From positions 1 through 44,188 of the forward strand of contig CAMYJB010000028.1 in NCBI GenBank assembly GCA_947258565.1: a stretch of 44,188 bases of DNA. The letters are read 5' to 3'. This stretch comes from an uncultured Woeseiaceae bacterium (GTDB lineage Bacteria > Pseudomonadota > Gammaproteobacteria > Steroidobacterales > Woeseiaceae). Made by a program: the position numbers and the translations under genes. Shown here in pieces: positions 8,082 to 18,075 of this stretch; positions within the stretch are counted from its first letter, which is position 1; the number at the start of each line of letters is the position of its first letter. The notes beneath the pieces were generated by a model. It ran no database searches. It was given only the letters and a program-made list of their open reading frames with translations, and had not been told where the DNA came from.

Positions 8082-8678
8082 ATGAGCGCGGAGCCCAAGC
8101 GACCTGAGGCCGGGGCCGGGGAAGCGGCACCGGACACCGGCGAAGAGCCGACGCCTGAAACGGCTGCGGAAGAGAGCAGCAAGCTGGCTGCAGAAGCGAG
8201 TCCCGACGCGGCATTGGCGGCAGCGAAGGCGAAAGCCGACGAGAACTGGAACCTCTACCTGCGCGCTGCCGCAGAGGTCGAGAACGTCCGCAAGCGCGCA
8301 ACCCGTGACGTCGAGAATGCCCACAGATTTGCTCTCGAGAATCTCGGCCGCGAATTGCTCTCGGTGGTGGACAGCCTGGAAATGGGCCTGGCCGCTGCCG
8401 GCAACGCCGACGCCGCGGCGCTGCGCGAGGGCAGCGAGGCAACCTGCAAGCTCCTCAAGACGACGCTGGAGCGCTTCGGGGTGTCTGAAGTCGATCCGGA
8501 GGGCGAGCCGTTCGATCCCGAGATGCACGAGGCCATGAGCATGATGCCGTCGGAGAAGGTGGAGCCGGGATCCGTCGCGCAGGTCATCCAGAAGGGCTAT
8601 GCGCTGAATGGCCGCCTGCTGCGGCCGGCGCGGGTCATCGTCGCCGCCGAGCCGCCGCCGGCGGACGCCGGCAACTGA
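8082..8678 (+). CDS. grpE: Nucleotide exchange factor GrpE
   Basis: GrpE releases ADP from DnaK and so drives the chaperone cycle. The 198-residue protein has an acidic, Ala/Glu/Pro-rich N-terminus (1-40). A long coiled-coil dimerisation helix follows (about 42-90, with ENWNLYLRAAAEVENVRKR). The compact beta domain ends with the family motif VAQVIQKGYALNGRLLRPA. Length equals that of E. coli GrpE (197). It is preceded by a sigma-32 promoter and followed by dnaK with its own promoter. Start choice is supported by GTGGAG about 9 bases upstream of the ATG. Confidence 0.96.
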   Translation: MSAEPKRPEAGAGEAAPDTGEEPTPETAAEESSKLAAEASPDAALAAAKAKADENWNLYLRAAAEVENVRKRATRDVENAHRFALENLGRELLSVVDSLEMGLAAAGNADAAALREGSEATCKLLKTTLERFGVSEVDPEGEPFDPEMHEAMSMMPSEKVEPGSVAQVIQKGYALNGRLLRPARVIVAAEPPPADAGN

Positions 8679-8681
8679 GGA

Positions 8682-8703
8682 TCAGCACTCTCGCGAGCGC
8701 TTG
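8682..8703 (+). promoter_or_regulatory. CIRCE-like inverted repeat at the dnaK promoter
   Basis: TCAGCACTC (8682-8690), four bases, then GAGCGCTTG (8695-8703). The left half matches the CIRCE arm TTAGCACTC at 8 of 9 positions. The right half matches GAGTGCTAA at 6 of 9. The spacer is 4 bases instead of the canonical 9, so binding by HrcA is doubtful. The right half overlaps the -35 box of the dnaK heat-shock promoter. Confidence 0.3.
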
Positions 8704-8726
8704 AAACACAAGGGCTTGCCCCCAAT
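8700..8726 (+). promoter_or_regulatory. Sigma-32 (heat-shock) promoter of dnaK
   Basis: CTTGAA (8700-8705), a 13-base spacer and CCCCCAAT (8719-8726) are a near-perfect RpoH promoter. It ends 45 bases before the dnaK start and gives dnaK its own heat-inducible transcript in addition to read-through from grpE. Confidence 0.8.
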
Positions 8727-8771
8727 TCACAACCAGTTTTGGAAAACAATGGATTTTCGGAGTAGATCAGC

Positions 8772-10694
8772 ATGGGTAAAGTAATCGGTATCGACCTGGG
8801 TACCACGAACTCCTGCGTAGCAGTCATGGAGGGCGGCACCCCCAAGGTCATCGAGAACAGTGAGGGCGATCGCACGACGCCGTCGATCGTCGCTTTCACC
8901 AAGGACGACCAGGTGCTTGTCGGGCAGTCGGCGAAGCGCCAGGCCGTCACCAACCCGAGCAACACCCTGTTCGCGGTCAAGCGCCTCATCGGCCGCCGCT
9001 TCGAGGACGATGTCGTGCAGCGCGACATGGACATGGTGCCGTACGCAATCGTCAAAGCGGATAATGGCGATGCCTGGGTCGAAGCGCAGGGCAAGAAGAT
9101 GGCGCCACCCGAAATTTCGGCGCGGGTTCTCATGAAGATGAAGAAGACCGCCGAGGATTACCTGGGTGAGGACGTCACCGAGGCGGTGGTGACCGTGCCT
9201 GCGTATTTTAACGATTCGCAGCGCCAGGCAACCAAGGACGCCGGCAAGATTGCGGGCCTCGACGTCAAGCGCATCATCAACGAGCCGACGGCAGCAGCGC
9301 TGGCGTACGGAATGGACAAGAAGCGCGGCGACCAGAAAATCGCCGTGTTCGATCTCGGTGGCGGCACCTTCGACATCTCGATCATCGAAATCGCGGAAGT
9401 TGACGGTGAGCACCAGTTCGAGGTGCTCTCCACCAACGGCGACACGTTCCTCGGTGGCGAGGATTTCGATCTGCGCATCATCGGCTACCTCACCAAGGAG
9501 TTCGAGCGCGAAAGCGGTGTCGACATCAGCAGGGACCCGCTGGCGATGCAGCGACTCAAGGAAGCTGCGGAGAAGGCGAAGATCGAATTGAGTTCGCAGC
9601 AGCAGACCGAGGTCAACCTGCCTTACATCACGGCAGATGCCAGCGGACCCAAGCACCTCACTATCAAGCTGACGCGTGCGAAGCTCGAGTCGCTGGTCGA
9701 CGAACTGGTCGAGAGCACGATGGGTCCCTGCAAGATCGCGCTGCAGGATGCCGGTCTCAAGGTCAACGAGGTCGACGACGTTATCCTCGTTGGCGGGCAG
9801 ACCCGCATGCCGAAGGTTCAGGAAGTCGTACAGAATTTCTTCGGCAAGGAACCCCGGAGAGACGTCAATCCTGACGAAGCGGTCGCGCTTGGTGCAGCGA
9901 TCCAGGGCGGCGTGCTGGCGGGCGACGTCAAGGACGTTCTGCTGCTGGACGTGACGCCGCTGTCGCTCGGTATCGAGACGCTGGGCGGTGTCATGACCAA
10001 GCTCATCGAAAAGAATACGACGATCCCCGCAAACGCAGAGCAGGTATTCTCGACGGCGGACGACAACCAGACGGCCGTGACGATTCACGTGCTTCAGGGT
10101 GAACGCGAGCGCTCCGTCGACAACAAGTCACTCGGCCGATTCGATCTCACGGATGTCCCGCCCGCGCCGCGTGGCATGCCGCAGATCGAGGTCACGTTCG
10201 ATATCGATGCGAACGGTATTCTCAACGTATCGGCGAAGGACAAGGCGACAGGCAAGAGCCAGAACATCGTCATCAAGGCGTCGAGCGGACTGTCCGACGA
10301 CGAGATCGAGAAGATGGTCAGGGACGCCGAGAGCCACGCCGAAGAGGATCGCAAGTTCCGCGAACTCGTCGACGTGCGCAACCAGGCGGACGGGCTCATC
10401 CATGCGGCCGAGAAGACGCTCAGCGATCTGGGCGACAAGGCCACCAGCGAAGAGCGAATGAACATCGAAAACGCTGTCTCGGACCTCAAGGCAGTACTCG
10501 ACAAGGACGACAAGGAAGCCATCGAGAAAAAGACTGCGGCACTCGCGGAGGCGTCCGGCGCGCTGGCTCAGAAGCTCTACGCGGAACAGCAGGCGGAGCC
10601 GTCCGGCGATGCTGAGCAGGCCGAATCCGGAGACGACGTCGTCGACGCCGAGTTCGAGGAAGTCGACAAGGACGATCAGTCCAAGTCGGCCTGA
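8772..10694 (+). CDS. dnaK: Molecular chaperone DnaK (Hsp70)
   Basis: DnaK binds exposed hydrophobic peptides in an ATP-controlled cycle with DnaJ and GrpE. The 640-residue protein starts with the ATPase phosphate loop [14 protein letters not shown]. It has the second phosphate motif [13 protein letters not shown] near residue 195 and the adenosine motif [16 protein letters not shown] near 340. The linker [18 protein letters not shown] follows near 390, then the substrate domain and helical lid. The C-terminus [16 protein letters not shown] is a slightly extended form of the usual bacterial tail. It is preceded by a sigma-32 promoter. A terminator-like hairpin separates it from dnaJ. Identification is certain. 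Confidence 0.99.
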   Translation: MGKVIGIDLGTTNSCVAVMEGGTPKVIENSEGDRTTPSIVAFTKDDQVLVGQSAKRQAVTNPSNTLFAVKRLIGRRFEDDVVQRDMDMVPYAIVKADNGDAWVEAQGKKMAPPEISARVLMKMKKTAEDYLGEDVTEAVVTVPAYFNDSQRQATKDAGKIAGLDVKRIINEPTAAALAYGMDKKRGDQKIAVFDLGGGTFDISIIEIAEVDGEHQFEVLSTNGDTFLGGEDFDLRIIGYLTKEFERESGVDISRDPLAMQRLKEAAEKAKIELSSQQQTEVNLPYITADASGPKHLTIKLTRAKLESLVDELVESTMGPCKIALQDAGLKVNEVDDVILVGGQTRMPKVQEVVQNFFGKEPRRDVNPDEAVALGAAIQGGVLAGDVKDVLLLDVTPLSLGIETLGGVMTKLIEKNTTIPANAEQVFSTADDNQTAVTIHVLQGERERSVDNKSLGRFDLTDVPPAPRGMPQIEVTFDIDANGILNVSAKDKATGKSQNIVIKASSGLSDDEIEKMVRDAESHAEEDRKFRELVDVRNQADGLIHAAEKTLSDLGDKATSEERMNIENAVSDLKAVLDKDDKEAIEKKTAALAEASGALAQKLYAEQQAEPSGDAEQAESGDDVVDAEFEEVDKDDQSKSA

Positions 10695-10720
10695 GGGCCG
10701 AGCCCGGTTACTGGCAATTG

Positions 10721-10751
10721 AAAAGGGCGCCCCCGGCGGGCGCTCGTTTTT
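10721..10751 (+). terminator. Intrinsic terminator-like hairpin between dnaK and dnaJ
   Basis: GGGCGCCC (10725-10732) pairs with GGGCGCTC (10738-10745) over 8 base pairs including one G-U, around a 5-base loop. It is flanked by AAAA and followed by G and five T. It ends 8 bases before the dnaJ start codon. It probably works as a partial terminator or attenuator that lowers dnaJ expression relative to dnaK. Confidence 0.6.
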
Positions 10752-10759
10752 GAGTAAGC

Positions 10760-11896
10760 ATGGCAAAACGCGACTATTACGATGTATTGGGGGTCTCGAA
10801 ATCCGCTTCTGCGGACGAGATCAAGAAGGCGTATCGCCGCCTCGCCATGAAGTACCACCCGGATCGCAACACGAGCGAGGACCCGGAGTCGGAGAGCAAG
10901 TTCAAGGAGGCCAAGGAAGCCTACGAGGCATTGCACGACAGCGATAAGCGAGCCGCTTACGACCGTTTCGGGCACGACGGCCTGCGTGGCGCCGGCATGG
11001 GCGGGCCCGGCGGATTCAGTGCCGAGGGCTTCAGCGACATTTTCGGCGACGTGTTCGGCGATATATTCGGCGGTGGCGGCCGGCGCGGTGGCAGGCAGGT
11101 GTTTCGTGGAGCAGACCTCGGCTACGAACTCCGGCTCGATCTCGAACGGGCTGTGCGCGGCGACACCGTAACCATCGACGTGCCATCACAGGTCAGCTGC
11201 GAGGCCTGCGACGGCAGCGGCGCAAAGAAGGGCACGACTCCCGTGCAGTGTTCGACCTGCAGCGGCGCCGGCCAGGTACGTATGCAGCAGGGCTTCTTCT
11301 CGATCCAGCAGACCTGCCCGGCCTGCAAGGGCGCCGGCACGATGATTTCCGATCCCTGCGACACCTGTCACGGCCGCGGCCGCGTGCGTAAGACCCGCAC
11401 GCTGTCGGTCAAGGTCCCGGCAGGCGTCGACGATGGCGATCGAATCCGGCTATCGGGAGAAGGCGAGGCCGGGCGCAACGGCGGGCCGCCCGGCGACCTG
11501 TACGTCGAGATCCGCCTGGAGCCGCACAAGATCTTCATGCGTGACGGCGCTGACCTGTCCTGCGAGGTGCCGATCAGTTTTGCGACTGCCGCGCTGGGCG
11601 GCGAAATCGAATTGCCCACGCTCGACGGCAACGTGTCGTTGAAAGTTCCGGCCGGAACGCAGTCGAGCAAGGTCTTCAGGCTGCGCGGCAAGGGCGTGAC
11701 AACAGTGCGGGATCCGCGCAAGGGCGACCTGTTCGTCAAAGTTGCGGTCGAGACTCCCGTGAATCTGACGACCGAGCAGAGAGAACTGCTGAGCAAGTTC
11801 GATGCAAAGGTAAAGACGGGCGGAGACAAGCACTCGCCACGTGCCGACACCTGGTTCGATACCGTGAAGCGGTTCTTCGAGCGCATTGGCCACTAA
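10760..11896 (+). CDS. dnaJ: Chaperone protein DnaJ (Hsp40)
   Basis: DnaJ delivers unfolded substrates to DnaK and stimulates its ATPase. The 378-residue protein has the J-domain at 1-70 with the essential HPD at 33-35, then a Gly/Phe-rich linker (about 75-115). The zinc domain has four CxxCxGxG repeats ([32 protein letters not shown], about 147-210) and two C-terminal beta domains. Length equals E. coli DnaJ (376). A hairpin with a T-run stands just upstream. The last 11 bases overlap the TTG start proposed for dapB. Confidence 0.98.
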   Translation: MAKRDYYDVLGVSKSASADEIKKAYRRLAMKYHPDRNTSEDPESESKFKEAKEAYEALHDSDKRAAYDRFGHDGLRGAGMGGPGGFSAEGFSDIFGDVFGDIFGGGGRRGGRQVFRGADLGYELRLDLERAVRGDTVTIDVPSQVSCEACDGSGAKKGTTPVQCSTCSGAGQVRMQQGFFSIQQTCPACKGAGTMISDPCDTCHGRGRVRKTRTLSVKVPAGVDDGDRIRLSGEGEAGRNGGPPGDLYVEIRLEPHKIFMRDGADLSCEVPISFATAALGGEIELPTLDGNVSLKVPAGTQSSKVFRLRGKGVTTVRDPRKGDLFVKVAVETPVNLTTEQRELLSKFDAKVKTGGDKHSPRADTWFDTVKRFFERIGH

Positions 11897-12638
11897 CCCG
11901 ACCAGGCTGGGCATCGCGGGTGCGGGCCGCATGGGGCTCGCCATTATCAATGCAGTCAACGAGTTTGCAGATCTCGCGATCAGCAGCGTTTGGGTGCGCG
12001 ACCCGGACGCGGTCGCGGACATGGCGACGCCGTCGGGCGCAATCATCTCGAGCGATCTCGACCACGTTGTCGAGGCTGCCGACGTTGTCATCGATTTCAG
12101 CCTGTTCGAAGCCACGGAGCAGGTTGCCGCCGCCGTGTCGCGGCACGGCAAGCCGCTGGTTTGCGGCGTCAGCGGGCTGGGCGAGGCCCAGCTGGCGGCC
12201 CTGGACGGCGCGGCGCAGGCAGTCCCGGTGGTCTACGATCGCAACATGAGCCAGGGTATCGCCGTACTGCAGGAGCTCGTCGGGCGGGCTGCCCGGTCGC
12301 TCGGCGATGAATTCGCGATCGAGATCCATGAAACGCATCACGTGCACAAAAAAGACGCACCGTCCGGAACGGCGCTGAAGCTTGGCGAGTCCGTGGCCAG
12401 TGCACGCAACCAGGAGGGTGCGAACTCTGTCCACTACCAGTCGGAACGCCGCGGCGAAGTCCCCGGAGACCACGAAGTCATCTTCTCGTCCCCGACCGAG
12501 CGCCTGACCCTGGGCCACAGCGTTACTACGCGCACGGTGTTTGCCGAGGGGGCGCTGCGCGCCGCACGCTGGATATCCGGCCGGCGGCCGGGTCTATACG
12601 ACATGCACGACGTGCTGTTTGGCGAAAACACGGGCTGA
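11886..12638 (+). CDS. dapB: 4-hydroxy-tetrahydrodipicolinate reductase DapB
   Basis: DapB reduces the dihydrodipicolinate step of lysine and diaminopimelate synthesis with NAD(P)H. The product has 250 residues with the Rossmann glycine motif GAGRMG (12-17). The catalytic and substrate-binding segment [16 protein letters not shown] is at 148-163 (two His and Lys of the family motif HHxxKxDAPSGTA). The only start that keeps the Rossmann strand RLGIAGAG is TTG at 11886, which overlaps the end of dnaJ by 11 bases. An ATT one base earlier is out of frame. In E. coli dapB is also close to dnaJ and carAB. The protein is somewhat short (E. coli 273), with the difference spread over loops. Confidence 0.94.
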   Translation: MATNPTRLGIAGAGRMGLAIINAVNEFADLAISSVWVRDPDAVADMATPSGAIISSDLDHVVEAADVVIDFSLFEATEQVAAAVSRHGKPLVCGVSGLGEAQLAALDGAAQAVPVVYDRNMSQGIAVLQELVGRAARSLGDEFAIEIHETHHVHKKDAPSGTALKLGESVASARNQEGANSVHYQSERRGEVPGDHEVIFSSPTERLTLGHSVTTRTVFAEGALRAARWISGRRPGLYDMHDVLFGENTG

Positions 12639-12723
12639 ATCAAAAAAAACGCCCGTGTGGTCTGGCGCACCGAGTCACCGTTAAGTAAACTACGCCGGAT
12701 CGCTGCGCGGTCAGCGAAGTCAT

Positions 12724-12752
12724 GAGCGGGAGGCATTGTCCTTCCGCTTTTG
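12724..12752 (+). terminator. Rho-independent terminator-like hairpin between dapB and carA
   Basis: GCGGGAGG (12726-12733) pairs with CCTTCCGC (12740-12747) over 8 base pairs with one G-U, loop of 6 (CATTGT). Flanking A-T and G-U pairs extend it, and it runs into TTTT at 12748-12751. A second small hairpin, CGCGTC/GACGCG (12766-12783), follows. The first may end the dapB transcript; either could act as a leader structure for carA, whose promoter I could not place. Confidence 0.5.
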
Positions 12753-12855
12753 TACATCTGCGACTCGCGTCTCTCCGGACGCGCCAACGATAGACGCTGA
12801 TCAGCGGCCGGTCTGGCTTTGGGTTTCCAGTCGAGTTTCGCACCGAGGTTCGCAT

Positions 12856-14013
12856 TTGAGTACGCCGGCTGTACTGGCTCTGCAAGATGGCACGATTTTC
12901 CATGGCACCTCCGTTGGTGCTGACGGCAAGACCATCGGCGAAGTTGTTTTCAATACCGCGATGACCGGCTACCAGGAGATCCTCACGGATCCTTCCTATT
13001 GCCGCCAGATCGTAACCCTTACCTATCCGCATATCGGCAATACCGGCACGACGGCCGAAGACATGGAGTCGTCCAAGGTACACGCGTCCGGGCTCATCAT
13101 CCGCGACCTGTCGATGGTCACCAGCAGCTGGCGCAACGAGCGCTCGCTGGGCGATTTCCTGCGGCAGAGCGGGACGGTCGCCATCGCCGATATCGATACC
13201 CGCAAGCTCACCCGCATCATCCGCGAGAAGGGCGCACAGTCAGGCTGCATCATGACCGGCGACGTCACGGAGGCCACGGCCGTCGAGCATGCGCGGAAGT
13301 TCCCGGGCATCGCCGGCATGGACCTCGCGCAGTTCGTGACGACGGACGCGCCGTACCAGTGGAGCCAGGGCACGACCTTCGGCCGCAAGCCGCGCATCCT
13401 GAGCCGCCGCGTTGCGCCGTATCACGTGGTGGCCTACGACTTCGGCATCAAGCGAAATATCCTGCGGCTGCTGGCGGACCTCGACTGCCGGATGACGGTC
13501 GTGCCGGCCAGGACGAGTGCCGAGGAAGCCCTGTCGCTGGCGCCGAACGGAATCTTCCTGTCCAACGGGCCCGGCGATCCGGAGCCCTGCGACTACGCGA
13601 TCAGTGCGATCGAGCGATTCCTCGAGGAGGGGATCCCGGTTTTCGGCATTTGTCTCGGCCACCAGCTGCTCGCGCTCGCGGCCGGCGCAAAGACGGAGAA
13701 GATGAAGTTCGGCCACCACGGCGCGAATCACCCGGTACAGGATCTTGCGAGCGGGCGGGTGATGATCACCAGTCAGAACCACGGCTTTGCCGTAGACGAA
13801 GCAAGCCTGCCCGACAACGTCGAGCCGACCCACCGGTCGCTGTTTGACGGCACCCTGCAGGGGATCGCGATCAAGGCCCAGCCCGCGTTCAGCTTCCAGG
13901 GGCACCCGGAAGCCAGCCCCGGGCCGCACGACCTGCTGCCGCTGTTCGAGCAGTTCCTTGCCGACATGGAGGCCAGCAAGCGCAGCGCAGTCAAGGCCAT
14001 GTTTTCGACATAA
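12856..14013 (+). CDS. carA: Carbamoyl-phosphate synthase small subunit
   Basis: CarA is the glutaminase subunit that releases ammonia from glutamine and passes it to CarB, for arginine and pyrimidine synthesis. The best start is TTG at 12856, with a GAGG ribosome site 7 bases upstream. It gives 385 residues and the family N-terminus [17 protein letters not shown]; earlier in-frame starts add unrelated sequence. The amidotransferase site has nucleophile Cys266 in GICLGHQLL and the His350/Glu352 pair in [11 protein letters not shown]. Length matches E. coli CarA (382). A 217-base gap upstream has two hairpins. carB follows after a 59-base AT-rich spacer. Confidence 0.97.
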   Translation: MSTPAVLALQDGTIFHGTSVGADGKTIGEVVFNTAMTGYQEILTDPSYCRQIVTLTYPHIGNTGTTAEDMESSKVHASGLIIRDLSMVTSSWRNERSLGDFLRQSGTVAIADIDTRKLTRIIREKGAQSGCIMTGDVTEATAVEHARKFPGIAGMDLAQFVTTDAPYQWSQGTTFGRKPRILSRRVAPYHVVAYDFGIKRNILRLLADLDCRMTVVPARTSAEEALSLAPNGIFLSNGPGDPEPCDYAISAIERFLEEGIPVFGICLGHQLLALAAGAKTEKMKFGHHGANHPVQDLASGRVMITSQNHGFAVDEASLPDNVEPTHRSLFDGTLQGIAIKAQPAFSFQGHPEASPGPHDLLPLFEQFLADMEASKRSAVKAMFST

Positions 14014-14072
14014 ATACATTAAAAAACATAGTTTTATAATCATTAATTGAAGTAATTTATTAGCTACTGACC
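14014..14072 (+). promoter_or_regulatory. AT-rich carA-carB spacer with possible promoter
   Basis: This 59-base spacer is strikingly AT-rich against its GC-rich neighbours. It contains a perfect TATAAT at about 14034-14039, without a good -35 at standard spacing. It may hold a secondary carB promoter. Its 3' end has the 12-mer TTATTAGCTACT (14057-14068), which also occurs on the minus strand upstream of ssrA (451-462). Confidence 0.3.
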
Positions 14073-17000
14073 ATGCCCAAACGCACCGATATCCAGAGTG
14101 TCCTGATCATCGGCGCCGGTCCGATCGTGATCGGCCAGGCGTGCGAGTTCGATTACTCGGGCGCGCAGGCGTGCAAGGCACTGCGGGAGGAGGGCTATCG
14201 CGTCATCCTGGTGAATTCCAACCCGGCGACGATCATGACGGACCCGGAGATGGCGGACGCGATTTACATCGAGCCGGTGCACTGGTCGGCTGTCGAGCGC
14301 ATCATCGCCAAGGAGCGCCCGGACGCCTTGTTGCCCACGATGGGTGGCCAGACGGGCCTCAACTGCGCGCTCGACCTCGCGCGCGAGGGCGTGCTCGAGA
14401 AATACGACGTGGAACTCATTGCCGCGTCCCGCGAGGCCATCGACATGGCCGAAGACCGCGACCTGTTCCGGCAGGCCATGCAGGACATCGGCCTCGAGGT
14501 GCCACGGGCGGATATTGCGCACTCCCTCGAGGAAGCGCTCGAGAAACAGGCGGATATCGGGTTCCCGACCATCATCCGGCCCTCGTTTACGCTGGGCGGA
14601 ACCGGGGGCGGAATCGCATACAACCGCGAGGAGTTCGAACGCATCGTCTCGCACGGGCTCGAAATGTCCCCGACCACGGAAGTCCTGCTCGAAGAGTCCG
14701 TGATCGGCTGGAAAGAATTCGAGATGGAGGTGGTCCGGGACAGAAACGACAACTGCATCATCGTCTGTTCCATCGAGAACCTGGACCCGATGGGCGTGCA
14801 TACCGGCGATTCGATCACGGTTGCGCCGGCGCAGACCCTCACCGACAAGGAGTATCAGCGGCTGCGGGACGCATCGATCGACGTGTTGCGCAAGATCGGT
14901 GTGGAAACCGGCGGGTCCAACGTGCAGTTTGCGGTGAGCCCGGAAACCGGCCGTGTGCTGATCATCGAGATGAACCCAAGGGTATCGCGCTCGTCGGCGC
15001 TGGCATCCAAGGCAACGGGTTTCCCGATTGCCAAGGTGGCGGCCAAACTCGCCATCGGCTACACGCTCGATGAACTGAGGAACGACATTACCGGTGGGGC
15101 GACGCCGGCGTCGTTCGAGCCGACGATCGACTACGTCGTTACGAAGATTCCGCGTTTCACTTTCGAGAAATTCCCGGGTACGAACGATCGCCTGACGACG
15201 CAGATGAAGTCTGTCGGCGAAGTCATGGCTATAGGCCGGACGTTCCAGGAGTCGCTGCACAAGGCTTTGCGCGGACTCGAGATCGATATCTCGGGCTTCG
15301 ATGAAATCGACGGCCGCATCGCCACCGAGGCGCAACGTGATCGATTGCGGCAGGAACTGCGCATACCCGGCGCCAATCGCTTGCGGCATGTCGCCGATGC
15401 CATGCGCAACGGCTTTGCGGCAAGGGAAATCGCGGCGATATCGGGCATCGATCCCTGGTTCCTGGTGCAAATCGAGGACCTGGTCCGGGACGAGCAGGCG
15501 CTGAAGGGCAAGAATCTGGCGGCCCTGAAAAAGGCGCCCCTGCGGGCGCTCAAACGCAAAGGGTTCTCGGACGGCCGCATAGCGGCACTGCTTGGTGTCG
15601 ACGAACTTGCCGTGCGGCGGCGGCGCCTCGAGCTCGGCATCCGTCCGGTATTCAAGCGGGTGGATACCTGTGCGGCGGAATTCGCCACGACGACCGCGTA
15701 CATGTACTCGACCTACGAAGAAGAATGCGAGGCCGGGCCGACCGACGCGGCGAAGATCATGATCCTCGGCGGCGGGCCGAATCGCATCGGCCAGGGTATC
15801 GAGTTCGACTACTGCTGCGTGCACGCTGCGCTGGCGCTGCGCGAGTCGGGTTACGAGACCATCATGGTCAACTGCAACCCCGAGACGGTTTCGACCGACT
15901 ACGACACCTCCGATCGCCTCTATTTCGAGTCCCTGACGTTCGAGGACGTCATGGAGATCATCGACATGGAAAAACCGAAGGGCGTGATCGTGCAGTACGG
16001 CGGTCAGACGCCGCTGAAACTCGCGCGGCAACTCGAAGCCGCCGGTGCGCCGATTATCGGGACATCGCCGGACTCGATCGACCTGGCCGAGGATCGTGAG
16101 CGCTTCCAGAAGCTGGTGCAGTCGCTCGACCTCAAGCAGCCGCCCAACTGTACGGCGCGCAGTAAAGAAGACGCACTGCGCATGGCTTCGGACGTGGGCT
16201 TCCCGCTCGTCGTCCGGCCATCGTACGTACTCGGGGGCAGGGCGATGGAGGTCGTCCACGGCGATGAGGACCTGGCGGCCTACATGGACGCCGCCATCGG
16301 CGTGTCGAACGAGAGCCCGGTGCTGCTCGACCGGTTCCTGGACCTGGCGACCGAAGTCGACGTCGATTGCATATGCGACGGCGAGCACGTGCTCATCGGC
16401 GGCGTCATGGAGCATATCGAACAGGCCGGCGTCCATTCCGGCGACTCCGGCTGTTCACTGCCGCCGTTCAGTCTCCCCCGGGAACTGCAGAAGAAACTGC
16501 ACGAGCAGGTCGTGAAACTTGCCAAGGGTCTGCACGTCGTCGGACTGATGAACACGCAGTTCGCCATCCAGAACAATGTGATTTACCTGCTCGAGGTCAA
16601 TCCACGCGCATCGCGAACGGTACCGTTCGTGTCGAAAGCGATCGGCCTGCCGCTCGCCAAGATCGCCGCCAAGGTCATGGTCGGCGAGTCGCTCGCGAAA
16701 CAGGGTTACGTCAACCAGCGCAACCCGGAATATTTCTCGGTGAAGGAGGCTGTCTTGGTCATGGGCGTCGGCCGGTCGTTCGGGGAGGCGTACGCGAAGG
16801 CCCAGCTTGCATCGGGGGTCGTGCTGCCGCGACAGGGCGCGGCGTTACTCAGTGTTCGCGACCGCGACAAGGAAGGGGCCGTGGAACTGGCGAAAATCCT
16901 GGAGGTGCGTGGTTTCGATCTCGTCGCTACGCACGGTACCGCGAAGCACCTGGCGGCTGCTGGTGTATCATGCCGGAGGGCGAACAAGGTTCGCGAAGGG

Positions 17001-17234
17001 CGGCCGCATATTGTCGATATGATCAAGAATGGCGAGATCGATCTCATCGTCAATACCACCGAAGGCAAGCAGGCAATCCACGAGTCACACTCCATTCGCG
17101 CAGAGGCCGTGCGCAAGGGTGTTACGTATTACACGACGCTCGGAGCAGCGATCGCGACCTGCGTGGCGATCGAGCATCTCGATGACAGTGATGTCAATCG
17201 ACTGCAGGACCTGCACAACGAGGTAGTTGCATGA
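14073..17234 (+). CDS. carB: Carbamoyl-phosphate synthase large subunit
   Basis: CarB makes carbamoyl phosphate from ammonia, bicarbonate and two ATP. The 1053-residue protein shows the duplicated ATP-grasp architecture. The first half begins [20 protein letters not shown] with [13 protein letters not shown], and the second begins with [17 protein letters not shown] near residue 565 and [14 protein letters not shown] near 715. The C-terminal allosteric domain begins near 930. It is about 20 residues shorter than E. coli CarB (1073), within the family range. Its stop overlaps the greA start by four bases (ATGA), so carB and greA are translationally coupled. Confidence 0.98.
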   Translation: MPKRTDIQSVLIIGAGPIVIGQACEFDYSGAQACKALREEGYRVILVNSNPATIMTDPEMADAIYIEPVHWSAVERIIAKERPDALLPTMGGQTGLNCALDLAREGVLEKYDVELIAASREAIDMAEDRDLFRQAMQDIGLEVPRADIAHSLEEALEKQADIGFPTIIRPSFTLGGTGGGIAYNREEFERIVSHGLEMSPTTEVLLEESVIGWKEFEMEVVRDRNDNCIIVCSIENLDPMGVHTGDSITVAPAQTLTDKEYQRLRDASIDVLRKIGVETGGSNVQFAVSPETGRVLIIEMNPRVSRSSALASKATGFPIAKVAAKLAIGYTLDELRNDITGGATPASFEPTIDYVVTKIPRFTFEKFPGTNDRLTTQMKSVGEVMAIGRTFQESLHKALRGLEIDISGFDEIDGRIATEAQRDRLRQELRIPGANRLRHVADAMRNGFAAREIAAISGIDPWFLVQIEDLVRDEQALKGKNLAALKKAPLRALKRKGFSDGRIAALLGVDELAVRRRRLELGIRPVFKRVDTCAAEFATTTAYMYSTYEEECEAGPTDAAKIMILGGGPNRIGQGIEFDYCCVHAALALRESGYETIMVNCNPETVSTDYDTSDRLYFESLTFEDVMEIIDMEKPKGVIVQYGGQTPLKLARQLEAAGAPIIGTSPDSIDLAEDRERFQKLVQSLDLKQPPNCTARSKEDALRMASDVGFPLVVRPSYVLGGRAMEVVHGDEDLAAYMDAAIGVSNESPVLLDRFLDLATEVDVDCICDGEHVLIGGVMEHIEQAGVHSGDSGCSLPPFSLPRELQKKLHEQVVKLAKGLHVVGLMNTQFAIQNNVIYLLEVNPRASRTVPFVSKAIGLPLAKIAAKVMVGESLAKQGYVNQRNPEYFSVKEAVLVMGVGRSFGEAYAKAQLASGVVLPRQGAALLSVRDRDKEGAVELAKILEVRGFDLVATHGTAKHLAAAGVSCRRANKVREGRPHIVDMIKNGEIDLIVNTTEGKQAIHESHSIRAEAVRKGVTYYTTLGAAIATCVAIEHLDDSDVNRLQDLHNEVVA

Positions 17235-17707
17235 ACAAGGTACCGGTCACCGTCAGGGGCCACGAGTTACTCAAGGAAGAGCTTAAAAGACTCAAGTCCG
17301 TTGAGCGGCCGAACGTGATCAAGGCGATTGCGGAGGCACGTGCGCACGGGGACCTGAAGGAAAACGCCGAATACCATGCGGCCAAGGAACAGCAGGGCTT
17401 CATCGAAGGCCGGATCAAGGAGATCGAGGGCAAACTCTCGCACCTGCAGGTCATCGACGTCACGCAGGTCGATGCACGGGGCAAGATTATCTTCGGCTCG
17501 ACGGTGGAACTGCTGGACGAGTCGAGCGGCAAGGAGATCGAGTACAGGATCGTCGGCGAGGACGAGGCCGATATCGGTGCGGGGCTGATTTCCTACACGT
17601 CGCCGATAGCACGTGCCCTGATCGGCCAGAACGAAGGCGATGTCATTACGTTTGCGGCGCCGGACGGCGAGAAACAGTTTGAAATCATCGAGGTTCGTTA
17701 TATCTAG
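17231..17707 (+). CDS. greA: Transcription elongation factor GreA
   Basis: GreA enters the secondary channel of RNA polymerase and stimulates cleavage of backtracked RNA. The 158-residue protein has the N-terminal coiled coil (about 1-75) with the tip motif [20 protein letters not shown] (37-56), including the acidic catalytic tip residues. The C-terminal FKBP-like domain ends FEIIEVRYI. Length equals E. coli GreA. It overlaps the carB stop by four bases, an arrangement seen in many gammaproteobacteria. It converges on yhbY with 14 bases between them. Confidence 0.98.
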   Translation: MNKVPVTVRGHELLKEELKRLKSVERPNVIKAIAEARAHGDLKENAEYHAAKEQQGFIEGRIKEIEGKLSHLQVIDVTQVDARGKIIFGSTVELLDESSGKEIEYRIVGEDEADIGAGLISYTSPIARALIGQNEGDVITFAAPDGEKQFEIIEVRYI

Positions 17708-17721
17708 CGTGGTCTGCCGCC

Positions 17722-18018
17722 TCAGCGCGGCAGCCGGATGCGCTTCTTCTCCGGGTTTTCGCGAAACAGCAGCGCCATGTTGCCGATGCGCTGCACGAGT
17801 TCTGCCTGCCCGGAATCGCAGAGCCTGGTGATGATCCTGTCGCGTTCCGATCGATCACCGACCTTGACGCGGATCTTGACGAGTTCGTGGTGCTCCAGGC
17901 AGCTGTTGAATTCCGACATTACGGCCTCGGTGAGGCCGGCATCGCCGACCATCACCACAGGCTTCAGGCCGTGCCCCAGGCCGCGCAGGTACTTTTTTTG
18001 TGATTCACTGAGCATCAT
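17722..18018 (-). CDS. yhbY: Ribosome assembly RNA-binding protein YhbY
   Basis: YhbY is a small CRM-domain protein that associates with pre-50S ribosomal particles. The 98-residue product has LSESQKKYLRGLGHGLKPVV at the start and the VGDAGLTEAVMSEF segment (24-37). The C-terminal part ends NMALLFRENPEKKRIRLPR. Length matches E. coli YhbY (97). It is divergent from rlmE, with only 57 bases between the starts, and both products act on the large ribosomal subunit. This divergent pair is conserved in gammaproteobacteria. Confidence 0.94.
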   Translation of the reverse strand: MMLSESQKKYLRGLGHGLKPVVMVGDAGLTEAVMSEFNSCLEHHELVKIRVKVGDRSERDRIITRLCDSGQAELVQRIGNMALLFRENPEKKRIRLPR

Positions 18019-18075
18019 GGGCGCGGAGTTTAACAGCGGTCCCGCCGGGATAATACGGATGCGGGGCGGCTCGCG

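Noticed and set aside
12628..12658. ACACGGGC and GCCCGTGT inverted repeat across the dapB stop codon
   Set aside because: The A-run is in the loop rather than after the stem, so it does not look like a terminator on either strand.
14064..16436. A 790-codon open frame antisense to carB
   Set aside because: It is a frame shadow of a GC-rich gene: His, Arg and Asp-rich with no domain, and carB itself is unmistakable.
17714..17733. CTGCCGC/GCGGCAG hairpin between greA and yhbY
   Set aside because: It lacks a T-run on either side and overlaps the yhbY coding end; too weak to list as a terminator.
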